A DNA stretch of 64,000 bases from Blasia pusilla (GCA_050084515.1 CM114275.1:5084001-5148000), one strand, 5' to 3'. Counted from the first letter of the stretch, positions 12,541 through 27,949 are shown. Translations and numbers: made by a program. Notes: generated by a model from the letters alone, not told the origin.

Positions 12541-12650
12541 TTTTAGGATAGATTGGTAAGATCTAGTAGAGCGCCTTTGTGAGTAGTGGAGGATAGGCTC
12601 AAGAGGTCAAGGATGACCTGCTGAGGCCTCGGGAAACTTGAGAGAGCAAG
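12541..12650. repeat. Dispersed repeat, copy A
   Basis: This stretch is clearly similar to 63896-64000. Shared words include cgcctttg(t/c)gagtag, gaggataggctcaagaggtc, gaggatgacctg and ggaaac(t/c)tgagaga. It may be part of a retrotransposon LTR. Confidence 0.8.
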
Positions 12651-14584
12651 TTTCCCCTTCGTTTCGGCTCATTTGGAGCCATATTGAGAAACTTACTATT
12701 TTAGTTAACTACCATATGAGCATATGATCAACTTTCTATTTTTGGAAGTGGCCCTTGACCTCCTACATCAGGTCAAGAGCCAAGGAGGTGACTTGGGAGC
12801 ATAGGTTACCATGGAGAGAGCTTGGGAGAGGAGAGGGGTATACCTTACGAGAGAGCTTATTCTCTCTCTTTGTTGAACCTCTTGACACGAGGTGGCAGAG
12901 CTATGGTCCCTTGCCTTGTGAGTGTAACCCAAGCCTTTCATTTGGAGAGTGGGTTTGGTTTGACATTGAGAGAGACATGTGAGAGTGTATACATGTGAGA
13001 ATTATGGTGTTGTGAGAGAGATTTCACCTTATTTTACAAAGAGAGAATGAGAGGGTGAAAGAGCTTCATGGGGGAGCTCGCTACTTGCTCGTCGTTTGGT
13101 GCACGTGGGGGGCTGTGTTCCCCGCTTCATGGCTCATGGGAGTGCTCACGGGAGCAAGAGCCCCATTATTTTGACGTTTATGTGCAAATTTTTTGTGTGA
13201 TAGAATGGTGCGTGGAAATGCTGCCCAATTTCTGATAGGGATTGAGTATGGGGGCGGGTTGCCCCATGTCGGTGCTCTCGGGAGCACCATGTAGCTTATT
13301 GATTTGTGTTCTCACAGGTTTTACATTTTTGTTAGGAGAAATCAATGCGGAAGCGTTGCCAAAATTTTTGTAGGAGAAGAGACATTGGGATTTACAACAG
13401 TCCCTGTCAATTTTTATTGGAAGGTCTAATTCAAAATATTTTTTGACGTCATCGTAGATTGCAAAGTTGTGCAGGCTATGCAACAAATGATGCGTAATTT
13501 GGAGCTATGAGCAGAAAGTTATGGCCAAATTTTCAAAATTTCCATTGTTAGGCGATTTTTAGGGTAAAATTGTTCAAACCCTAAACCAGCCGTCGCCTTC
13601 AACTGTCCGCCGTCAATGTTCAACCATCACAGTCAACGTATTTGCGTCGATGGTCCATCATCGCTGTCCGCCCTCGACCTTCGATCGTCGAACGTCGACC
13701 GCCACTGTCGCCTACCACCGCTTAGAGCCGCGTTCGTCTGTTAGTTGCCATTGCCACCATTATAGAGTGGATGGTCTTCCATGATGACCCTTGATTCTCT
13801 GACTTGTGCCGCCACCACATTTTTTATTGTGGCCGCCACCGTCATGTAGTTTTGTCATCAACGAGTGATGGCAGGTGATCTTGGGTTATGGTGTTTGAGT
13901 TTTCATTTCATTCTGCTATGTTGTGATTGGTAGCCGTTCGACGACGATTGAGTACCGTGCCGTGATGCCCGTGGCCGCAACGCGCCGCCGATTGTCGTAC
14001 CGTGCCGCTCGTGGCCGCATCGCATCGTCTCGATCGCGGAGCCGCTCCGTCATTAAGGAGCAGAGCGTGTGTATTGCTGATTGAGGAGGGTATGCCGTGG
14101 AGTGCCGCATCCCATTATCGAGTGCCGTGCCGTCCTGTAGCCATTCCGTGCCGCCAATGCCGCACCGTACCGATGGATCCGCAGTGCACATTGAGGAGGT
14201 TTGAGCAACGTAAGTCGAGAGGAGTACGACTTGCTGATTGGAGGAGTCGTCTTCACAACCGAGTTGGGGTCGAGATTTGCAGTTGTCGAGGAGTGACATC
14301 AATATTATTGTTAGGTTACCCATTATAGTGTCTTACCGTGCATGCGTGAGGGATTTTCCGGTATTGGAAAGTTATTTGGGATATTGGGTTTTGAGCTGAT
14401 GTTGAGAGCATCGATGATGTATGGGTTTAGGGGACATAGACCTGTGTGGGATGTCCAGAGTTGAGGATGGTTTGTCGATGAGACGATAGATCAGTTGATT
14501 TTCCGGACCACGCCGCTTGTTGCCGCACAACACACATCTCAGTGAGAGAGTGTAGATTGAGTGCCGCATGTTTAGTTTGAGTGA
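12651..14584. other. No gene recognised
   Basis: Contains only short ORFs with no recognisable domain. The stretch 13580-13720 is rich in cgtcg/ccgtc words. It is probably decayed transposon DNA linking the dispersed repeat to the gag remnant. Confidence 0.4.
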
Positions 14585-16140
14585 TTGAGGGATTACTGCA
14601 AGATTAAGAGTGATCGTGTGAGAGGGGCACGAGGGCCATCACGGCGTCCTTTCGGGATTTTGAGAGGCGAGGTAGTGGACTTGAGAGTAGCTTTGGAGGG
14701 TTTACCCAGAGTGGTGCGAGGTTTCGAGGATCTCCACGTGAGAGACCACCTCGATCTCCTTCTGTGTCATCTTCAGACAAGGGGGAGCGTGTAGAGGAGT
14801 GTGTTAGTGATCCACCGTACACATTGAGTGGTCCTACCAGTTGGGCGTACGAGATGGACGACCATGGTAGAGGACCGCATGGGTTTTCGGATGCTGTTGG
14901 CACTATATAGCTACACGAATCTATTGCAGAGTTTAGGAGTTGGTGTGACTCACAGCGGGCTAGGAACTCTAGAGAGTTCAAACCGTTTACAATATGGAAC
15001 GGTATGTTCCAGCAATTAGAGGGGACACCCATGGACGATTACCACGAGTTCTCCCACAGATATGCCCAAGAGATTGAGGCATGGAAACTCTACTATGGCC
15101 CACACTATGTGTCATGGACGTGGCCATTCCTAGATGAGGAGGAAGAGTCAGGAGAGGCTACTTCCTATTCCACTAGTGATGTTTTAGGAGGGGTCACTAG
15201 CTCTGGAATAGTTGCTTTGTCCAGTCGGGTTTGTCCCAACTTCAACCCCATGGTTGAGTTCTTCGCTGAGTTGAGGGCAAGCTACCAAGGGGTACGGATG
15301 GAGAAGTTGCAGAGCATCCATGACTTCCAGAGGCGCCTGGGTGAGAGTTTGCGTGAGGCTTACACTCGCTTGCGCCGGTTGAACAACGTCACTAAGGGGA
15401 TGACAGAAGCTCAGGCTATCCACTCATGGTACGCGATGGTGGACCAGACCTTGCAGACATGGGTTTGGGAGGGGTGCTTCTTATGAATATCTCCCCTACA
15501 TTGAGAGATGTTTTTAGGACCGCCGAGAATATTGAGCGCAACATGGCGGAGGAGAGCGTAGCCACCATGGGTTTTGGGCGAGAGTAGTCACGATTGGCTG
15601 CACCACCAGTGCAACAACGTGGACTCCAAGATAGGTCGATTGTGGCACCACGAGCTCAGTGAGGATACCGATAGGCTGTGCCATAGAGACATGCGCCTTC
15701 ATATGCGGCTCAACAGCAGCCGGCTACGATTACTTTTTGGTCATGTGGTGGAGCCCATCATCAGCGTGATTGCACTCGTCAAGGTCATGGACGTGTGCCT
15801 TAGCATGGAGGAGGAGATGTTGCTGCACTAGCAGGTTATTAGTGTGACTATTGTAACAGGTATGGTCCCACACGCGCCAAATGTTTCAGTTTACACCCTG
15901 AGTTACGTCCGGACTGAGGGCCAGAGAGGGCACCAGAGCAAGTAGCCGGTCCGGGTGGGCTAGAGGTCATGCACCAGGTGGTCATGTTGGGGGACAAGGA
16001 GCCGGAGTAGCCTGACAGGGTGGTGGAGTTTCCCGTGGAGGAGGTAGAGTCCCACCACCTAGATGCATCGAGGGAGATGCCGGACGTGAGGCTAGGATGG
16101 CTGCTCAGATACAACAACTACAGGAGTAGATTGCCACTAT
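14585..16140 (+). pseudogene. Retrotransposon gag remnant
   Basis: The best frame is 15004-15486 (160 codons). It starts FQQLEGTPMDDYHEFSHRYA and contains a stretch with ELRASYQGVRMEKLQSIHDF followed by LGESLREAYTRLRRL. That pattern of spaced aromatic and Leu/Arg residues is like plant gag proteins, although I cannot name the lineage. Coding potential continues in broken frames up to about 16135 (AAQIQQLQE, then a stop). A purine run, caagggggagcgtg, at about 14778 resembles a polypurine tract. No protease, RT or integrase follows before the next element begins. It is broken and presumably inactive. Confidence 0.55.
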
Positions 16141-17141
16141 TGTCGCGACCCTCATGACCAAACAAGTGCCAAACGGAACATCGAACATTAGCGGGCTCAC
16201 GCTAAGATGGTTTGCGCGTTGGAGTTGTCTCAAAGAGGAGACAAGAGACGAAACGCGAGCGAGGAGTCGCGTTTCAGGTGTTATGGTCGCGACTGAGAAA
16301 CCTGGACCAAACGCGGAATGAGACTTGAAAGAAGTCGAGTCTAGGAAGTGGGTTGCCAAAGGAAAGATCTGGATGTGGAACGCCACTAGCGTTTGAGAGT
16401 TTCCGACTGTATTTATGGCCATAACTTTTAGCGCCTAGATGCGTTTGGAGCAAATAAGAATGCGTTGGAAAGCTTATGGAGAGCCGGTCCAAACGCACCA
16501 AAGATCGCTGCAAACGCATAAGCAGCGGCCGAGATACAACCTGAAAACGACTGTAAGTGGAGTCGGGTTGAGGGCCACAATGAAGGGCCCGACCCTCTTT
16601 TCCCAAAGGGGATGGGTTATTGGAGAACCCCAGAAGTACTAGTAAGGGGGAAGGTCTCCGAGAGTGCTTGGAACCCAAACCTCACTTTGGGCGCCGCGGG
16701 GCGGCTCAAGGGCATGGAACGGAACGCGAGTTTAGGGGTTGGGTTGGAAAACCTGCACCAAGTCAAGTGAGGCGATTTTAGACATCCCTCTTGGATTCCA
16801 CCCCGCGACTCAATTACTTGGGTCTCGGTTCGGAACTCACCCGAGAACCGTTGAACAGTTGGGATCGCTAGGCGCGCAAGTGCCGTTTCAGATCCTTGGA
16901 CTAACTAGGAAGTCTGTTCCAAGTCTTGAAGGACTTGCCATGTGTTGGAAGCTAGGAACTAAGGAAGGTTGAGCTTGATGAGATGCCAAGTTGAGGACTC
17001 GGTGGGTTGGAACGCCGGTTGGCCAAACCCGACTAACGAGAGTGTGTGTTTGGGTGCAGATCGGCGATGAGTTCGTGACCTACTGAACGCACGCTTCCGC
17101 AACACTAAAGATTGACGTTCAAGGAGAGTAGGGGCGCGACA
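16141..17141 (+). repeat. Putative 5' LTR of the gypsy element
   Basis: The right end (ggcgcgaca) is fixed by the primer site two bases downstream. The left end is chosen because TGTCGCG at 16141 is the exact inverse of the terminal CGCGACA, as expected for LTR ends. The left boundary is uncertain: the preceding gag-like frame can be read across it. No second LTR is present for comparison. Confidence 0.5.
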
Positions 17142-17143
17142 AG

Positions 17144-17155
17144 TGGTATCAGAGC
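17144..17155 (+). other. Primer-binding site (initiator Met tRNA)
   Basis: TGGTATCAGAGC is the standard plant LTR-retrotransposon primer site complementary to the 3' end of initiator Met tRNA. It lies two bases after the proposed LTR end. Confidence 0.92.
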
Positions 17156-17290
17156 TAATCCTTGGTGAGTGAGAACTTGGGGTCGTGGGATCAGCCGGAC
17201 GCTTGGGAAATTTCAAGGTAGCGGCTAGACTCGGACGCTCGAGGAGGGACGCAAGAAACTAGGAGGAGATCTGAGTGAGTTGGCTTGGAA

Positions 17291-19474
17291 ATGGCGATCG
17301 AGGGAGAACAACCCAAGAAGCGCCGAATCAAGCGACGTGAACCAAGAGAGGAACCAATGCCGGACCGTGAAGCTATAGAGAGACGGAGACTCGAAAGAGC
17401 GAACGCCGATCGTGAGGCGTTCGGGAGGCGAATCCTTCCGCGGGGCGGTGGGCCCAAACTCGAGGGAACGGACCGAGTCGAGCCAGGCGTTGGACTTGTT
17501 GAAGGTGTTGGTGGAGCAGATGTCCCAAAGCAAAGCAAGCGGATTGCAGAGTTAGAGGCCACTCAAAACCCGAAAAGAGCAAAAAGCTCTGCAAGACGAA
17601 CCTGCCCACGCCATTCACTGGAGTTGGGCGCCGTGAAAGTGAAGGATTTCCTTACGAATCGAACGGATTTCGAGGCGCAGAGGGTCAGCGAAAGCGGAGG
17701 ACAAGGTGACGGTAGCCGTTACTTTCCTGAAGGATCATGCTCTACAATGGTGGACAACTCAACGAGAGGAATATCTGGGCGGCGAGTCACCTCTGAGTTG
17801 GGAGGAGTTCAAGGAGTTGATTGGGGATCGGTTCACTCCGGAGTACCAAGGGTTGCGCGACACGGTGGAATGCATGCGGATGCGGCATAGTGGTTCCTTA
17901 AGCGCGTATGTGAGGGAGTTTAGTGCGAAGCTGACTTCTAGTCCAAAGATGGATGAACACGCGAAGAAGGCTATCTTCATTAGTGGACTCAAGCCCAGCG
18001 CTGAAAAGGCCCTTTACCGAATGCCGATGTTGCCAGAGACGTGCGCGGACCTTCTGAAGCTAGCGGAGCGGATTGGGGACGATGAGGTCCAAACCCAGAA
18101 ACTCTTCGAGCCAAAAGTTTTTTCGAAGAAGTCGAAAAATAAGGAGGCGTTCAAAAGAGGTTGGAGTGAGGGCCAGCACGAACTAGGAGAGTCGTCTGCC
18201 CCGGCAGCAAAACGAGTGGAACTTCATGCGAAGCCGAAAGGAGGACAACACTCAAAGTCAGGGAACGGCAAGGTCGTATGCTACAACTGTGGTGAACCGG
18301 GGCACCTGTCGAAAGGGTGTTCGAAACCGAAGATTAGTAATGAGAGTATGATTGCGTTTGCTGCTAAGCATCTATTGGCGGGCGATCTCGAGACGTCCCT
18401 TCAAGTCACCAAGAGGACGCACAATTTGGTGTACCTAAGATCCAAGATTGCTGATCGCGATGTGTTGTTGCTCGTGGATACAGTGCGCACTCCTTCCTAA
18501 GCCGAGAATCGTGAAGGAACTGGGGCAGTCTACCTCTAAGGCGGACGAGCCCATTCGAGTTGGATTTGCAGGAGGCAAGTCTCATCGGACTTCTGATTTG
18601 GTCTTGGGTTTGACAGTAGGATGCGGGGTATTCGAGTTGAAGGAGAATTTCACTGTGTGCGAAATGGATGGCATTGACGGAGTTTTGGGGAATACATTCC
18701 TAGATGCGTATGAGGTGGAGTTAAGACGCCGACCATTGAGGTTGAGCGTCTTGCTAAAAGGCAAACGGTTACAGGTGCGGTTGGTCCGTGAGGTTCCAGC
18801 GAAAATGGAGTTGGTGAACTCGATCACAAGGAGGAGCATGACTGAGTTGGAGGATGGATTTCTCTGCTTGATGAGACAAGTGGAGGGGGCTACAAGCAGT
18901 ATATGCAGAGATCAGGACACTGCTTCAAGGGGAGTCCCAGTACCACTCCATGAAGTGGTCAAGGAGTTTGAGGATGTCTTGACAAATGAGCTTCCGACTG
19001 AATTGCCGCCGCATAGAGCCGTAGATCATAAGATAGAGATCATACCCGGTTCCCAACCGCCTTCAAAAGCACCATATAGGTTGAATCAGGAGGAACTCCT
19101 TGAGTTGAAAAAGCAGTTAAGTGAGCTCTTGGAAAAGGGTTACATTAGGACTAGCAAGTCACCGTATGGAGCACCTGTTCTCTTTGTAAAGAAGAAGGAT
19201 GGAAAGATGAAATTTTGTGTGTTGATTACCGTGCACCTGAACAAAGTGACGGTTCGAACAATTATCCTCTTCCGAGGATAGATGATCTCTTTGATAGGTG
19301 GCGGCAGCGCGAGATATTTCAGTAGGATTGACTTGAAGTCGAGGATATTACGGTCGGATTGCCGAGGCAGATGTGGAGAAGACTGCGTGCAGGACGAGAT
19401 ACGGTTCCTTTGAGTTTGTAGTGATGCCTTTCGGTCTATGTAACGCGCCTCCAACGTTCAACAAAGCAACTATG
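17291..19474 (+). pseudogene. Gypsy gag-pol pseudogene
   Basis: The first frame (from 17291) encodes a charged gag N terminus (MAIEGEQPKKRRIKRR). A frameshift near 17700 moves coding to a frame with FLKDHALQWWTTQREEYLGG and the zinc knuckle CYNCGEPGHLSKGC. At about 18478 the protease motif breaks: LLLVDT runs into VRTPS and a stop, and coding resumes in another frame with the remainder of the protease (IDGVLGNTFLDAYEVE). RT begins at KAPYRLNQEELLELKKQL, with GYIRTSKSPYGAPVLFVKKKDG. It shifts frame again at about 19225 and ends after [10 protein letters not shown]. With several frameshifts and no C-terminal half it cannot be active. Confidence 0.88.
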
Positions 19475-22400
19475 CACCACTCAACCTAGGAGAACGATAC
19501 CAGTCCAGCTGGTAGGAGCACCTCCTACAGCTGAGAGTGGGGACACTTAAGCTACAAAAATTCCTCGGGGCTTGCCCTAGGAGCGATAACCCTGCAAAGG
19601 GCCGCTCAAGCTGATATCTGACGCAAGATGGATATCTCCAATAAAAGTATAGATGATTGAATCCTTCAATAACACATGAATAGAGAAGTCAAACATTTTT
19701 AGTAAGCTCTAGTCTTAAATACTAGAGCGTAAACATATGAGTAGAGAAGTTAAACATTGTTAGTAGGCTTCTTTCCTTCTTTGTTACTTCGACATTCTCA
19801 TCATATTTTTGAGTAATGTATGTAACAAAGTCACACTGAGGCATCTTGATTTCCTTGAGAACATTTCTCAACTAGACAATATGATGAAAGTGATATGGCT
19901 CATCCTCACTGATGGTTCAAATTCCTAGCATGATCTTGCTAATATCAAGTTGATTTTGAGAATTATCATATATATTGGGCACGAAACAACCTCAATGGTA
20001 AATAATATTATTTCATGCAAGTAAACAAGTGCATTTTTGTCGTTCATCATGTCATAAGTAATCTCTTCAAGATGTTTCTCTTGAAAAAGATATCACAGTC
20101 TCCTTCTCCTACACTTTGAAGGTTGGTCCACAATGTAGCATTGTCAATAGTAGGATATGGGTTGAAATTTTTTTTCAGAAATAAGTCAATCAGTATTAAA
20201 AATCTTCAAACTTGTTAAGCTAATAACACAATTGAAACATCATGAATATTGATCTAATATGAATGAAATCTAGACTCAATAATGAGATATCATGTGAGCT
20301 ACTGAATTAATAGCAATGTTGTTGTGTACAACCTCAAGCAAGATCGCAAATATAATCTTGCAACCACCCACTAGTGTATGTGGCTATAGACTAAACACTT
20401 ATCATAAATCAACCACCATTAAAAGCCATATATTTCTATAGTTATGATGAGAAAGGAAGTGAAAAGATCAACTATATGAAATGACAAAGTAGTTGTTCAA
20501 AATTATTTAATGTAGTAGTAGATAATAATACTAAACCAGCCTTGTTGGTAGCCATGTGGTCTACATGACTACCAACAAAAGTAAAGGGATAACTTAAAGT
20601 TGTCATTATGGTGTGGAGTAAGTAGAAGCTCCATAAGATTTCTAAAAAAAATTGTTCACAAGGGATATATCAAAATGAAATTAAGAGAATATAGACAAGT
20701 TACACATGTGTTTATGCAAATCAGAGTGTGGATAGTTTTTGAAACTATAGTTATGAACAAACTCCATAGCTTAGATTGTCATTGAAGATAATCTTGTTCA
20801 TAAATAATAAAACATAGTGTTGACACAAGGATTATGTTTGTGTGATGAAAATATTGTATGTTCCTGAATCATGTGAAACATTTACCATTATATTGTTAGG
20901 TGGCAACATTCCCAATAGTTCACCAACAAGAATAGCAAGTTGGTTCTCTTCACAATGTAAATCTAAGTAATATCTAAGAGTGGCATGTGCTTACTCATGA
21001 TTGTTCTCAAGTATATTTACGCTTATTAGGGGACTCAAGAAAGAGTTCACCGTGACATCCAACATAATGCATAGGATTCAAAGTGTTTGCATAGTGATTC
21101 AAAACTTAAGTTTTTTCCGATAACTAAACGAAGGGAAAGTCTCATTACCTTGCATATCTCAAGATTGTTTGAAGGAGGGTTGGGGGCTGGCGAGGAGTTT
21201 AAAAATAAGGAGGAGATGATTTTCTTGCCAGAGGATTAATCTACTAGGATATCAAGATGGCACGATAACACACAACTCCAATCCTAAAATTGATTTGATT
21301 GAATTCCACCACTAGATGACTTGTAGTGGATTGGAACCTAAGATCATGTTAGGTCCTTCTCATCATACGTCATTATTGTCAATGTTAACACCTCTTTTTT
21401 AATTCGTGAAAGCATGAAAACTTCCATGTAGAAACAAAACGTTACTACTTCATGAAGTAAATTATGGAGTGTACAAATAAGGAGTACTATATTGACAGTG
21501 ATCTATAATGTAACGTGTTTACCAATTGTAGGTGTTTTTCTATTTAAGACAAGGTGACCCGATGATAGAATCAATGATCATCTAATAATCTTTGTGGATA
21601 GGTTATCAATTTTGGCTGTATATTGGTTCTTTCCACTCTTCTAAAGTGCATAAGAAGTGACAAGATCACTTTCAAACATATTTTTTTCGCATGTTGAGTT
21701 AAGTATAACTTTTCCTACTATACTTTTCCACTTTGCATGTAAGATAACTACTAAATGTAATATTTGCTCTCCCCAACTCTTATAATGTATTCATATTTCT
21801 CCACATATTTGTATTGGGGATTAAAGAATATTGTCATGTAACTCATAACATATCCGGTCCGCTTATCAACGTCATATAGTTTTCATTTCAAGTTCATTTT
21901 TAGATCAATTTTTTGATTTGTGCATCATTATCAGAAAGAAAGCGATATTCCAGCAATTCTTTGCATAACCAAAGCACGTACGAGGACAGATGTTTAAAAA
22001 CATGGTAGCCCGCGTATTGTGAGCAATTGAAGTTAAAAAGAAAGTGTATTAACAACCCTTACACGACGCTTATTGTGAGCTACGCGTACGGCAATTTCCA
22101 GTTTACGTAAATGGGCTTTTCAAGTCGATATGTCATGATACGTTTTTTTTACTATTTCAAAGTAAAACAGGGATTTAAGCCCTAATAGGTTGAGAGTGGC
22201 GTAGATAAAACGTAATTACGGGCTAGAAATGAAACGATCGCATACTCAAATCACGGAATCCTGTGTCAATTATATACGGGTTTTGAAAACCCCTTTCTCC
22301 GGTATTGACACGTAACATTTTTCACTTTTCTGGTGCTGACACGTGTCATGTAGCACCCGAAGGCTGAACAGGTAACTTAATCTTTCGCGCGGGCAGTATA

Positions 22401-23447
22401 CTAGTCCCAGTTTAGGTGCGATTATGTGTCCTCTCGCTCACCATATGAAACGTATTCAGTGGGCGCATTGTCGGCCTTGGAGAGGCGCAATCTGCGGTGC
22501 CTTGCACACATGTGAAGAGAAGATGGTGGTCGCCGAATTGCCGATTGCACAAGGAAGACATGGCTATTGAGGTAGGTAACGATAGCGTTTCCAATAACAG
22601 TGATTCAACTTCGGATCCCGAATCATGGTTCGCAGAAGCGAATGATGAAGGACTTGTCCGTTCAGATGGCTGGTAGAGATCCTCACTCTCGTCGACTCGT
22701 ACTATCAGAATTGCGCCATCATTTCAAAGCACGGTAATGGCATGGAATGGGGAGAAGTGGGGAGAAGGAGATTCAGGTTAGGACAGAGGTCAAAACAGAA
22801 CGAGAGCGGCAAAACGCCATGCGATGCGCAATGGGAGGAGTTGTAGCAGAGAAATAAGACTTTAGTGCCTGTCTTATCCTTGAGACCACGGACAAACGCG
22901 CATTGGTTGGACGCAGCTGAAGACTCGGATGGTTCCAGAGACAGGAAGAGGTGAAGAATGTACCATAAGAGAGGATGGAGAATCTGAGAGCGAAAGAGAA
23001 AATTGGCACGGGTAGCACGGTAGATTACCATTTCAATTACTTGTCACTTTGGAATTGATCATTCTGATGGGGTAAACAAATTTTCATCATTTCAATTCCG
23101 CTCCGCTCGCCACTTTGGAATTGATCTCACCCTGATGGAGGGAAAACATCTTTTCAAAGTACATCTCGCCATGCAGCTTTCTCGCCTACGGGCGCCACAT
23201 GCCATACAGCCTCCTTGCACCACAGGATTCTCCTGATTCGAAGGTGCCCTATCTATCTATATATCTGAACATTCATCATGAGGTATAACTTTCGTAGGGG
23301 TGACCTTTGCTTCCACATAGATAGTATTACAAGAACTACTGAATTTGTACATGTGATAGTGGATGGTTACACGTCATATACTTGCCTCCTTCCCGCATCC
23401 AGCCTTGACTTTGCCAAATGATTTTGTACACTTCCTTACTAACCGTT
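19475..23447. other. AT-rich intergenic stretch, no gene recognised
   Basis: Between the gypsy truncation and the beta-amylase 3' end I see no intact gene. A degenerate direct duplication occurs at about 19675-19780 (gagtagagaagttaaaca and a variant). Short minus-strand pieces around 19840-20110 look like a heavily stopped old coding region, which I cannot name. From about 22380 the DNA becomes less AT-rich. The part nearest 23447 is probably beta-amylase 3' untranslated region. Confidence 0.5.
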
Positions 23448-26311
<2,864 letters not shown>

Positions 26312-26718
26312 CTGGGACACAGCAAGTTGGTGTGGGTTAAGTGCCTGGACAGTATTAGCTTAAACACCTATAGACGGCAAAGCTAGAGAACTGACTTTGA
26401 AACTAATCTCAAACTGTTGAGAGAAAGTCGCAGTTGGTTCCTGCAATTCGATTGAGCGACCAGGGCAGGCTTTGGCTTCTCACTCGAGCTGAAAATAAAG
26501 GCCGTCCCTGACTAGAATAATAGAAGCAGGAGCTGATTTCTTCGAAAGTTATTGGGGAGAGGGCACCAAGCCGTTTGGTGGCTTGCGCCAACTCTCGAGA
26601 AAGCTAGTTCATTAAGCACTATGAGAACCATGTGAGAGAACAGAGGTGGCAAACAAGTGGAAATGTGCACGACTTCGGAAATCAAATGGGCATTATTACA
26701 CATAGCGAGACCTGGACA

Positions 26719-27192
26719 TTATGCTCTTTCAGGAAGAAATGATAAGGCTGTCCCGTTTGGTGGCAGAACCTCGAGAATCTTGCGCCTGTCTTCCTTCTTC
26801 ACTCGCTTTGCAGCATGCCCAATACTCTGAGATGATCTTAATGCCAACCTTTCCTGGATTTTAGACTTCCCTTCTGCATCTACCTTATCACAGTCATAGG
26901 CGATATGCTTCTCCATTGTCCCAAGACGGCTCACCATGTCTATACCGCAAGCTTTGCAGCAGACATTGAATCGCCGGCTCTTGTCTGATCGTTCACCAGA
27001 CACTATGAAATGCTGCCAAACTTGAGACCTAGGTCTACCCCCACGACGAGATTTTCGTTCTTGGGCACTCTGAGCTGGAGTGGGTGCCAGCAAGTCCGAA
27101 TCGCTACCAGTCTCAGGATCAAAATGCTCCAACTGCTGCTCAAAGGTGGTCATCATTTTGAAACAAGAGTATTCACAACCCAAGCTACTCAT
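26719..27192 (-). CDS. BED-type zinc finger ORF, candidate N-terminal exon of the beta-amylase
   Basis: Read from ATG at 27192 (context gcaccATGAG), the frame stays open to a stop at 26719. It encodes an acidic stretch, a basic KSRRGGRPRSQVW segment, then a finger of the form W-x2-F ... CCKAC ... KHIAYDC (Cys-x2-Cys, His-x4-Cys). This matches the BED zinc-finger pattern used for DNA binding by transposase-derived and host proteins. Basic residues follow (AAKRVKKEDRRK). Three GT positions in the frame, after 26884 (gtagat), 26803 (gtgaag) and 26770 (gttctg), are all phase 0 and would join in frame to the first beta-amylase exon at 26311. The alternative is an independent small gene or an old transposase piece ending at 26719. 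The finger call is fairly secure; the fusion is not. Confidence 0.6.
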   Translation of the reverse strand: MSSLGCEYSCFKMMTTFEQQLEHFDPETGSDSDLLAPTPAQSAQERKSRRGGRPRSQVWQHFIVSGERSDKSRRFNVCCKACGIDMVSRLGTMEKHIAYDCDKVDAEGKSKIQERLALRSSQSIGHAAKRVKKEDRRKILEVLPPNGTALSFLPERA

Positions 27193-27905
27193 GGTGCTTC
27201 CCAATTTCGTGAAGCAATCAGCAAATACCCCATGCCTTTCGCAAAGGAGTCGCAAACTCCGGGCATTCCAGTGACGAGATTGGGAATTTCCCTTCTCAAC
27301 TACGCCAGCACCAGTATCACGCCAGAGATGTCGGCAGTGCAATGGAAGGGTCCATTACGCCACCCGTCATCCAAGGTACCAAGCGTTCCTGTAACAACCC
27401 CAACTTCCATAGCACAGCGCAGCCATTCCGCAACTAGTTTCACCCTCCAAATGCGATTTCAATGCATCAGAAATCAAAACCCACCTTCCGCCGCAAGGCA
27501 TCTTGAACAGAATTGATTGCAGTGATCAGTCGCTTAAACTAACAAGCGGACCGATCGCCACATCCGAAATCTAACGCCTTATCCGATGAAGTGGTTACCG
27601 TGAGCCTGATTCAGACTCACGACGAAAAACCGATCCGGCACACGCACGCAGTCCTAGAGTGGCCAAAATCCGAATCCACATGATGGAAGCAGACAGACAA
27701 AACATTCCGAGGCTAGCGTAATCGCACAATGAATGCTCGTCTACGAACGCCAGCGATGCACACGACCTGCGGATCGGAATCTGCCTCGAAATTCTTCCCG
27801 GCCGAATTGCAAGCGCGAGAGAGATCATTCGATCGCGCACGGGGGAAGGCAGAAGCGGCAAGTAAGAGGTGGAAGAGGAAGAGGAGAAGACCACGCGCCT
27901 TGGCG

Positions 27906-27949
27906 CTAGGGTTTAGTCTAACCCTAGACGTTTCGCCACGTGGCGAAAC
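27906..27949. promoter_or_regulatory. Inverted telo-boxes plus G-box palindrome upstream of BED/beta-amylase
   Basis: CTAGGGTT (27906-27913) and AACCCTAG (27920-27927) form an inverted pair of telo-box-like words. They are followed by a perfect 20-base palindrome centred on CACGTG (27930-27949). Telo-boxes and G-boxes are common near plant transcription starts. The location, about 740 bases upstream of the BED ATG, fits a promoter or leader of the minus-strand gene, though it could also serve a plus-strand transcript. Confidence 0.5.

Larger units (their letters stand above)
16141..19474 (+). mobile_element. Truncated Ty3/gypsy LTR retrotransposon
   Basis: The order is a putative 5' LTR (16141-17141), a Met-tRNA primer site (17144-17155), gag with a CCHC knuckle, a protease region and the first part of reverse transcriptase. 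The last element sequence I can read encodes [10 protein letters not shown] followed by TFNK, ending near 19474. The rest of RT, RNase H, integrase and the 3' LTR are absent. It seems to sit next to or inside the gag remnant at 14585-16140. Confidence 0.8.

Noticed and set aside
19840-20110. Minus-strand coding remnant (fragments such as MPQCDFVTYITQKYDENVEV)
   Set aside because: Stops are frequent and no family could be named. It is described only as a possible old coding relic in the AT-rich stretch.
27595-27894. Possible plastid transit-peptide exon (MISLALAIRPGRISR) upstream of the BED frame
   Set aside because: A Ser-rich frame with a good gtgagt donor after 27621 exists, but no acceptor gives a clean in-frame join to the BED or amylase exons. 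Left as untranslated leader or chance.
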